A DNA stretch of 38,212 nucleotides from an uncultured Reyranella sp. (GTDB taxonomy: Bacteria; Pseudomonadota; Alphaproteobacteria; Reyranellales; Reyranellaceae): assembly GCA_937919085.1 (NCBI GenBank), contig CALFRN010000101.1, forward strand, positions 1 to 38,212, read 5' to 3'. Below, piece by piece: positions 32,032 through 38,212 of this stretch (position 1 is its first letter; each line of letters starts with the position of its first letter). The translations under genes were made by a program, and so were the position numbers. Under the pieces are notes generated by a model that saw only the letters and a list, made by a program, of their open reading frames with translations, did no database searches and had not been told where the DNA came from.

Positions 32032-34291
32032 GGGCACAGTCCCCACCCGCGACGAACTGCTGGCCTTCATCCGCGACAGCGCCACGCCGGTCGGCAAGCG
32101 CGAGATCGCGCGCGCCTACGGCTTGAAGGGCGACCAGCGCATCGAACTGAAGGAACTGCTGCGCGACCTGCGCGACGCTGGCGAGATCACCCCCGACCGC
32201 GCCAAGACATTCCGCCACCCCGAGGCACTGACCGACATCACCGTTCTCGAGATCGTCCGGGTCGACAACGACGGCCACCTGATCGCGGTGCCGCGCCGTC
32301 ATGACACCGACAAGGACGGACCGGCGCCCCACATCGAGATCGATTCACATTCGGCGCCCCGCAGCGGCCCGGCCCCCGCCGTCGGCGACCGCGTGCTGGC
32401 GAGCCTCAAACGCCGCGGCAAGAACGCATACGATGCGCGCATAATTCGCCGGCTGGGCAGCGGCCCGAAGAAAATCCTCGGCCTTTATGAAGAAGCGGCC
32501 GGCCGCAACGGTCTCGGACTGGTGACGCCGACCGACCGCAAGATGCGGCAGAGCTTCGACGTGCGGCCTGACGACAAGAACGGCGCGCTGCCGGGCGACA
32601 TCGTCTGGATCGAGGAAACCGGCGGCAGCCTGGCGCGCCGGGCACGGGTGCTGGAGCGCATCGGGCCGATGAGCGATCCGCGCACCGTCAGCCTGATCTC
32701 GATCGCCACCAATGACATTCCCGTCGAGTTTCCTCCGGCCGCAATCGAGGAAGCGGAACGCGCCAAGGCGGCTCCCCTCGGCAACCGTCTCGATCTGCGA
32801 CGGACTCCGCTGGTCACCATCGATGGCGAGGATGCGCGCGATTTCGACGACGCGGTGTTCGCCGAGCCCGACCCGGATCATCCCGGCGGCTGGCATCTCG
32901 TGGTCGCCATCGCCGATGTCGCCTGGTACGTGCGCCATGACAAACCGCTCGATCGCGCCGCCTATCTCCGCGGCACCTCGGTCTACTTCCCCGACCGCGT
33001 TGTGCCGATGCTGCCCGAGGCGCTGTCCAACCATTGGTGCTCACTCGTACCGCGCGAAGACCGCCCGGTGCTGGCGGCCGAGATGTGGATCGACGACCAG
33101 GGACATCTCAAACGCCATCGCTTCCACCGCGCCATGATGCGCTCTGCCGCTCGCCTAACCTATACCCGTATCCAGCGAGCCATGGACGGCGCACCTGACG
33201 AAGAGATCGCCCCTCTGATGGACGACGTCGTGCGGCCGCTCTACGGCGCCTACCGGACCCTTCTGGCGGCGCGCGAGGCGCGCGGCGCGCTCGATCTCGA
33301 CCTTCCGGAACGCCAGGTCTCGTTGGGCGACGACGGCCGGATCGCCGAGATCGGCGTGCGCGAGCGGCTCGACAGTCACAAGCTGATCGAAGAGTTCATG
33401 GTCCTGGCCAATGTCGCCGCGGCCCAGGCGCTTGAGCAGCGTCATGCCGCCTGCCTCTACCGCGTCCACGACCAGCCCGACCTCGCCAAGCTCGAGGCGC
33501 TGCGCGAATTTCTCGGCACGCTCGGCATCAAGGTGCCGACCGGGCAGCGGCTGCGGCCAGCCGACCTCAACCGCGTTCTGCACGAGGTCGCCGGCAAGCC
33601 GGTTTCCCAATTGGTCAGCCAGACGGTGCTGCGCAGCCAGAGCCAGGCCGTCTACAGCCCCGACAATCTCGGCCACTTCGGGCTGGCGCTCGCGCGCTAT
33701 GCCCACTTCACCTCGCCGATTCGGCGCTACCCTGATCTGATCGTCCACCGCGCCCTGATTGCGGCCTACGGGCTGGGCGATGGCGGCCTCAGCGAGTCCG
33801 ACCGCGGTCGCTTCGTCGAGTTCGGCGAGCATCTGTCGATGTGCGAGCGCCGCGCGGTCGCCGCCGAGCGCGGCGCGATGGACCGCTATGTCGTGGCGTT
33901 CATGGCCGAACATGTCGGCGCAACCTTCACCGGCCGCATCACCAGCGTCACGCGCTTCGGTCTGTTCGCCGCGCTCGATGGTACGGGGGCCGACGGGCTG
34001 ATTCCCATCCGCTCACTGGGCCAGGAATTCTTTCGCCATGACGAGGGCCGCCAGCTCCTGATCGGCGAGCGCACGGGCGAAACCTTCGGGCTTGGCGACC
34101 GGGTCAAGCTGAAACTGGTCGAGGCCGACGCGGCCACCGCCGGATTGTTGTTCGAAATCGTCGACGTCGTCGAGCGCGTCGAACGCCACGCCATTCCGCG
34201 CGGCCGCGCGGATTCCGGGCGTGGCCCGCCGCGGCGTCCGGTCGCGCATCGCGGCGCCCCTCGGGACAAACGGTCACGCCGACGGAAGTGA
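32024..34291 (+). CDS. rnr: Ribonuclease R
   Basis: A 755-residue 3'-5' exoribonuclease. A winged-helix N-terminal domain is followed by cold-shock domains, the RNB catalytic domain (DGEDARDFDDAVFAEPDP with the metal-binding Asp residues) and a C-terminal S1 domain (GRITSVTRFGLFAALDGTGADG). A basic tail (RRPVAHRGAPRDKRSRRRK) ends it. It degrades structured RNA and takes part in rRNA quality control. The ATG at 32024 overlaps the topA stop by 8 nt; the track ORF extends 64 codons backwards over topA. Confidence 0.97.
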   Translation: MAKGTVPTRDELLAFIRDSATPVGKREIARAYGLKGDQRIELKELLRDLRDAGEITPDRAKTFRHPEALTDITVLEIVRVDNDGHLIAVPRRHDTDKDGPAPHIEIDSHSAPRSGPAPAVGDRVLASLKRRGKNAYDARIIRRLGSGPKKILGLYEEAAGRNGLGLVTPTDRKMRQSFDVRPDDKNGALPGDIVWIEETGGSLARRARVLERIGPMSDPRTVSLISIATNDIPVEFPPAAIEEAERAKAAPLGNRLDLRRTPLVTIDGEDARDFDDAVFAEPDPDHPGGWHLVVAIADVAWYVRHDKPLDRAAYLRGTSVYFPDRVVPMLPEALSNHWCSLVPREDRPVLAAEMWIDDQGHLKRHRFHRAMMRSAARLTYTRIQRAMDGAPDEEIAPLMDDVVRPLYGAYRTLLAAREARGALDLDLPERQVSLGDDGRIAEIGVRERLDSHKLIEEFMVLANVAAAQALEQRHAACLYRVHDQPDLAKLEALREFLGTLGIKVPTGQRLRPADLNRVLHEVAGKPVSQLVSQTVLRSQSQAVYSPDNLGHFGLALARYAHFTSPIRRYPDLIVHRALIAAYGLGDGGLSESDRGRFVEFGEHLSMCERRAVAAERGAMDRYVVAFMAEHVGATFTGRITSVTRFGLFAALDGTGADGLIPIRSLGQEFFRHDEGRQLLIGERTGETFGLGDRVKLKLVEADAATAGLLFEIVDVVERVERHAIPRGRADSGRGPPRRPVAHRGAPRDKRSRRRK

Positions 34292-34313
34292 GCCGAGCGC
34301 GCATTCTTCGCCT

Positions 34314-34718
34314 ATGAGTGACGAATACGCCCCGGTCGATTTCTGGACGGCTCTGCTGCGCGGCTGGCGCGGCCGGTGCCCGCGCTGTGGCGAAGGTGCG
34401 CTATTCCGCAGCTTCCTGAAGATGAACAGCCGCTGCCCCGTGTGTAGCCAGGCACTTGAGCCGTACCGCGCCGACGATGCACCGGCCTACTTCACCATCT
34501 TCGCGGTCGGTCACATCATCGTGCCGCTGGTGCTGGTGATGGAGCGTTACGGCGACCAACCACCGCTGTGGTTTCACGCCATTCTGTGGCTACCCTTGTC
34601 GGTTCTGCTGGCTCTGTATCTGCTTCCCCACATAAAGGGCGGGGTTATTGCATTGCTGTGGGCCCATCGGATTGCCGCACCCAGTTCCTCGGCCGGCGGG
34701 CCCGACCGCTCGGTTTGA
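34314..34718 (+). CDS. DUF983 family membrane protein
   Basis: A 134-residue protein with an N-terminal zinc-ribbon-like pair (CPRCGEG and CPVCSQ) and two membrane helices (about 60-75 and 85-105), the DUF983 layout. It follows rnr by 22 nt as in many Alphaproteobacteria. Family function is unestablished; an association with cytochrome oxidase assembly has been suggested for some members. The track ORF begins 31 codons early in the rnr tail. Confidence 0.9.
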   Translation: MSDEYAPVDFWTALLRGWRGRCPRCGEGALFRSFLKMNSRCPVCSQALEPYRADDAPAYFTIFAVGHIIVPLVLVMERYGDQPPLWFHAILWLPLSVLLALYLLPHIKGGVIALLWAHRIAAPSSSAGGPDRSV

Positions 34719-34767
34719 GCAATGGCCGCCAGACCACAGCCTGTGCTAGGTTCACAGATTGTTGGTT

Positions 34768-36357
34768 ATGAGTAGACAGCTGATCTCTTTTTTCCGACTT
34801 GCGCTGCCCCAAACGGCAGCCATTTTACTTGCCGGAGCGCTGGTTGCCTCCTGTGCAACCTCGACAGAGGCGCCGCAGGCACAATCCGGGCTCAGCCCGG
34901 CGGTCGCCGCTGATGTCAATATCGAGCGAATCGTCCTGCAGGCCTACCGCGCGATTGGCGACCGCCATTTGTACGAACCCAACTTCCGGGCGTTGTCGGC
35001 TGAGACCTATCGCGGCTTCGCCGGTGCGGACGCGGCGCTGTCCCTCGAAACCACGGACGTGGCCTTCTCGGTGAAGCGCGACGGCCGCGAAGTGATGACC
35101 AGGCCGACGCCAGCCGACAATTCCGATGGCCGTGCCTGGGGGGGAATGCTGGCCGAACTCTTTGCCGGCTCGATGGCATCGTCGCCGACCCTGCAGGACA
35201 GCGACCGTCAGGCACTCATTCGCCAGGCGATGGCGGCCACGACCAAGCAGCTCGACCGCAACAGCCGCTACGCCGACCCTGACGAAGCGCGCGACAACCG
35301 TTTCCAGCGCGACGGCGGCGGTGGAATCGGCATCACCGTGGAACGCACGGAAGAGAAGAGAACCATGATCCGTGCGGTCCAGGATGGTTCGCCGTCGGCC
35401 AAGGCCGGCCTCCAGCCGGGCGACCAGATCCTTGCCGTCAACGGCGAACCCATGATCGACCGGCCGCTGGCCGATGTCGTGCACCAGCTGCGCGGCACTG
35501 TCGGCACGCCGGTGACACTCAAGGTACTGCGGACCGCTCAGGGCCGAGAGCTGACGTTCGGCATGAAGCGCGGCCGCATCATCCCGACCACGGTCGTCTA
35601 CGAACGCCGCGGCGACGTTGCCCTGATCACCTTGTCGGGCTTCAACACCGCCACCACCGACAAGCTGCGGACCGCCATCGAAAAGGCGCGCGCCGAGATT
35701 GGACCCAGTATCGCCGGCCTCATCATCGACATGCGTGGCAATCGTGGCGGCCTGCTCGACCAGGCGCAGGCGGTGGCCGAAGTGTTCATTGGCGACGGCA
35801 CGATCTTTTCTACCCAAGGACGCCATCCAGACAGCCGGCGGACCTACAAGAGCTCGAACCCGCGCAAGATCGACGACCTGCCGGTGGTGGTGCTGATGAA
35901 CGGCGGCTCGGCATCAGCTGCCGAGATTGTGGCCGCGGCGCTTCAGGACCGCGGGCGCGCCGTCGTCGTTGGCTCAACGAGCTATGGCAAGGGCACCGTC
36001 CAGACCGTCGTGCGCCTGGCCAACGAAGGCGAACTCATTCTGACCTGGTCGCGCCTGCAGGCGCCGTCGGGCTACACCTGGAACGAACTGGGGGTTCTCC
36101 CCAGCATCTGCACCGCCAAGGTCGCCGACGTGGGCCAGTTCAGCACGACCCTAGTCGATGCCAACCAGACGTCGCTGATGCGCTGGCATGCCTTGCGCAA
36201 TCCGACCTCCCAGGAAGTCACCGACCTGCGCAAGATCTGCCCTCCGGGCGACAATTCGCCCGAGCGCGACATAGAGATTGCCAGCCGCCTGCTGCGCGAC
36301 AGCACGCTTTATGCCCATGCCCTGCAGGTGGGGACCTACCAGGCGGCCCGCCAATAG
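34768..36357 (+). CDS. S41-family C-terminal-processing peptidase, lipoprotein
   Basis: A 529-residue protein with a lipoprotein signal (lipobox VASC, C29). A PDZ domain (about 190-275; GGGIGITVERTEEK, SPSAKAGLQPGDQILAVNG) precedes the S41 protease core with the nucleophile S383 in MNGGSASAAEIVAAAL and K408 in TSYGKGTVQT, giving the Ser-Lys dyad. It should cleave the C termini of periplasmic proteins at the inner face of the outer membrane or on the inner membrane. The start at 34768 (ATG) is preferred over the TTG start of the track. No partner such as NlpI or LbcA is seen. Confidence 0.93.
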   Translation: MSRQLISFFRLALPQTAAILLAGALVASCATSTEAPQAQSGLSPAVAADVNIERIVLQAYRAIGDRHLYEPNFRALSAETYRGFAGADAALSLETTDVAFSVKRDGREVMTRPTPADNSDGRAWGGMLAELFAGSMASSPTLQDSDRQALIRQAMAATTKQLDRNSRYADPDEARDNRFQRDGGGGIGITVERTEEKRTMIRAVQDGSPSAKAGLQPGDQILAVNGEPMIDRPLADVVHQLRGTVGTPVTLKVLRTAQGRELTFGMKRGRIIPTTVVYERRGDVALITLSGFNTATTDKLRTAIEKARAEIGPSIAGLIIDMRGNRGGLLDQAQAVAEVFIGDGTIFSTQGRHPDSRRTYKSSNPRKIDDLPVVVLMNGGSASAAEIVAAALQDRGRAVVVGSTSYGKGTVQTVVRLANEGELILTWSRLQAPSGYTWNELGVLPSICTAKVADVGQFSTTLVDANQTSLMRWHALRNPTSQEVTDLRKICPPGDNSPERDIEIASRLLRDSTLYAHALQVGTYQAARQ

Positions 36358-36372
36358 GGTGCTTTCCAGTGC

Positions 36373-36400
36373 TTGACACCGCGCCGTTGCCGACTACTTT
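36373..36400 (+). promoter_or_regulatory. Probable rpmG promoter
   Basis: TTGACA (36373-36378), then a 16-nt spacer and TACTTT (36395-36400). It lies 61 nt before the rpmG start and 16 nt after the peptidase stop. The -35 is consensus, the -10 is moderate. Confidence 0.55.
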
Positions 36401-36460
36401 GCCGGCCTTCCGTGAATTCGCCCTCCCCTGGATCCCGGGACGGGGCATAAGGACAAGACC

Positions 36461-36628
36461 ATGGCCAAGCCGACCTCGATCCTGATCAAGATGGTGTCCA
36501 GCGCCGACACCGGCTTCTACTACGTCACCAAGAAGAACCCGCGCACCAAGACCGAGAAGCTCGAGCTGAAGAAGTACGACCCGGTGGTACGCAAGCACGT
36601 CGTTTTCAAGGAATCGAAGATCAAGTAA
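36461..36628 (+). CDS. rpmG: 50S ribosomal protein L33
   Basis: A 55-residue protein, [18 protein letters not shown] ... [19 protein letters not shown], unmistakably bL33. It contacts the E-site tRNA region of the 50S subunit. The cysteines of the zinc-binding form are absent, so this is the C-minus type. It is too short for the ORF track. AAGGA stands 6-7 nt before the ATG. A promoter precedes and an intrinsic terminator follows, so it is transcribed alone. Confidence 0.98.
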   Translation: MAKPTSILIKMVSSADTGFYYVTKKNPRTKTEKLELKKYDPVVRKHVVFKESKIK

Positions 36629-36656
36629 AGACGCCACCGACGGCGCCTATCGTCAG

Positions 36657-36680
36657 AGCCGCCCTTCCGGGCGGCTTTTT
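36657..36680 (+). terminator. Intrinsic terminator of rpmG
   Basis: AGCCGCCC-TTCC-GGGCGGCT followed by TTTT: a perfect 8-bp stem, 4-nt loop and T-run, 28 nt after the rpmG stop. Confidence 0.9.
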
Positions 36681-36737
36681 CGTGGGCCATTTTGCGGCTA
36701 GCCTCCCGCCAACCAACAAACAACCGGAGAAAACGAA

Positions 36738-38212
36738 ATGAGCGCCCAGCTTTCGCGCGACGACTGGAAGACCCGCGTCGGAGCCATCGCCTACCGCAAC
36801 CAGGCTTTCATCGGCGGCAAATTCGCGCCCTCCATCTCGGGCAAGACCTTCGACTGCGTCAATCCGGCGACCGGCCAGGTCCTGACGAAGGTCGCGGCCT
36901 GCGATACCGCCGACGTCGATGCTGCGGTCAAGGCCGCCCGCGTCGCCTTCGAGAAGGGCACCTGGGCCAACATGGCGCCGGCGCAGCGCAAGCGCATCAT
37001 GCTGAAGCTTGCCGAACTCATGATGAAGAATCGCGAAGAACTGGCCCTGCTCGAGACCCTCGACATGGGCAAGCCGATCGCCTTTTCCACCACGGTCGAC
37101 ATTCCGGGCTCGGCCAACACCGTGCAGTGGTTCGCCGAAGCCATCGACAAGATCTACGACGAGATCGCCCCCACCCCCGGCAACGTCGTCGCCATGATCA
37201 CCCGCGAGGCGTCGGGTGTCGTGGCCTGCGTCGTGCCCTGGAACTTCCCGCTGCTGATGGCCTGCTGGAAGATCTCGCCGGCGCTGGCGGCCGGCAATTC
37301 GGTGATTCTGAAGCCCGCCGAGCAGTCGCCGCTGACCGCCATCCGCCTCGCCGAGCTGGCGGCGGAAGCCGGCATTCCCGAGGGCGTGTTCAACGTGCTG
37401 CCGGGCTTCGGTGAGACCGCCGGCCAGGCGCTCGGCCGACACATGGACGTGGATGTGCTGGCCTTCACCGGCTCGACCGAGGTCGGCAAATACTTCCTGC
37501 GCTACTCCGGCGAATCCAACATGAAGCAGGTCTGGCTGGAGTGCGGCGGCAAGTCGCCCAACGTCGTTCTTGCCGATGCGCCCAACCTCGACGTCGCCGC
37601 GCGCCGCACCGCCTTCGGCATCTGGTTCAACCAGGGCGAGGTCTGCACCGCCGGCAGCCGCCTGATCGTCGAGGACTCGATCAAGGACGCTTTCCTCGCC
37701 AAGGTGATGGCGATCGGCCAGAAGATGATGCCGGGCGACCCGCTCGACCCCAAGACGCAGATGGGCGCCATGGTCGACGAGACCCAGACCAAGCGCGTCA
37801 TGGGCTACATCGATGCCGGCCAGAAGGAAGGCGCCAAGCTCGCCATGGGCGGCAAGCAGGTCCATATCGATAACGCGGGCTCGTTCATCGAGCCCACCGT
37901 GTTCGACAATGTCGACAACAAGATGAAGATCGCCCAGGAGGAGATCTTCGGGCCGGTGCTGTCGGTGATCCCGGTCAAGGATGCCGAACAGGCGCTGGCC
38001 GTCGCCAATGACACGATCTATGGCCTCGCCTCGGCGATCTTCACCTCGGACATCAACAAGGCCTTCAAGTTCGCCAAGGGCCTGCGCGCCGGCTCGGTGT
38101 GGGTCAACACCTACGACGGCGGCGACATCACCACGCCGTTCGGCGGCTACAAGCAGTCGGGCAACGGCCGGGACAAGTCGCTGCACGCCTTCGACAAGTT
38201 CACCCAGATCAA
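36738..38212 (+). CDS. Aldehyde dehydrogenase (PuuC-like), 3' end cut by window edge
   Basis: The frame is open from ATG 36738 (GGAG about 9 nt upstream) to the window end, 491 codons without a stop; the track shows only its shadows. NAD(P)-binding segment VVPWNFPLLMACWKISPALA, the catalytic Glu in WLECGGKSPN and the catalytic Cys in NQGEVCTAGSR are all present, with the family tail GGYKQSGNGRDKSLHAFDKF at the end, so only a few residues are missing. It oxidises aldehydes to acids with NAD(P)+. PuuC (gamma-glutamyl-gamma-aminobutyraldehyde) type is the closest in my judgement, but substrate is not certain. Confidence 0.95.
   Translation, partial: MSAQLSRDDWKTRVGAIAYRNQAFIGGKFAPSISGKTFDCVNPATGQVLTKVAACDTADVDAAVKAARVAFEKGTWANMAPAQRKRIMLKLAELMMKNREELALLETLDMGKPIAFSTTVDIPGSANTVQWFAEAIDKIYDEIAPTPGNVVAMITREASGVVACVVPWNFPLLMACWKISPALAAGNSVILKPAEQSPLTAIRLAELAAEAGIPEGVFNVLPGFGETAGQALGRHMDVDVLAFTGSTEVGKYFLRYSGESNMKQVWLECGGKSPNVVLADAPNLDVAARRTAFGIWFNQGEVCTAGSRLIVEDSIKDAFLAKVMAIGQKMMPGDPLDPKTQMGAMVDETQTKRVMGYIDAGQKEGAKLAMGGKQVHIDNAGSFIEPTVFDNVDNKMKIAQEEIFGPVLSVIPVKDAEQALAVANDTIYGLASAIFTSDINKAFKFAKGLRAGSVWVNTYDGGDITTPFGGYKQSGNGRDKSLHAFDKFTQI

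Noticed and set aside
36621-38186. 521-aa minus-strand ORF
   Set aside because: Antisense to the aldehyde dehydrogenase and to the rpmG terminator; the plus strand has all catalytic residues.
1-38212. Transposase, integrase, prophage, CRISPR, rRNA or tRNA
   Set aside because: No such gene or array was seen by eye. tRNA searching was not exhaustive without a covariance tool; a tRNAscan run with no hits would confirm it.

Overview
The window is high-GC DNA (roughly two-thirds G+C by eye), densely packed with coding sequence. It carries single-copy bacterial housekeeping genes in an arrangement typical of Alphaproteobacteria: pyrB-pyrC/X, plsY, dprA, topA-rnr-DUF983 and rpmG. A Bug-type solute receptor, diverse oxygenases and a GAAC-N7-GAAC LexA-type box fit that class. 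A soil or freshwater alphaproteobacterium with broad catabolic capacity is likely; genus-level assignment (for example Reyranella-like) is only a guess. I see no rRNA, tRNA, CRISPR array, phage or insertion sequence.

Layout. 1-4.0 kb: the end of a CobW-family GTPase, a glutathione S-transferase divergent from a VOC/glyoxalase-like protein, an AHL-lactonase-like metallo-hydrolase, and a secreted protein that looks like a beta-propeller. 4.0-11.0 kb: the Asp/Glu-tRNA amidotransferase genes, with gatC-gatA separated from gatB by a Bug receptor, an N-acyl-D-amino-acid deacylase-like amidohydrolase and a 0.65-kb nearly gene-free stretch holding an orphan LexA-type box and a strong hairpin. 11.0-14.9 kb: an Na+/H+ exchanger with a C-terminal cyclic-nucleotide-binding domain, an alpha/beta hydrolase and ruvX. 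14.9-20.6 kb: a divergent redox cluster. Its minus arm is a 2OG-Fe(II) oxygenase, a secreted amidohydrolase, a YtkA-like Met/His protein and a diheme peroxidase. Its plus arm is a PhyH dioxygenase, YceI, cytochrome b561 and YceI. 20.6-23.0 kb: a citrate synthase divergent from a helix-turn-helix/citrate-synthase fusion, with an 18-bp perfect palindrome between them. 23.0-36.7 kb: the housekeeping run from pyrB to rpmG, also containing a periplasmic unknown, an MFS transporter and an S41 lipoprotein protease. 36.7 kb to the end: an aldehyde dehydrogenase cut by the window edge.

The two most interesting units are the HTH-citrate-synthase pair, which looks like a metabolic enzyme that doubles as, or evolved into, a transcription factor acting on its own divergent promoter, and the divergent redox cluster, whose overlapping genes imply one periplasmic/membrane oxidation function that I cannot name. 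Also notable are a dihydroorotase paralogue lacking metal ligands and the orphan SOS-like box.
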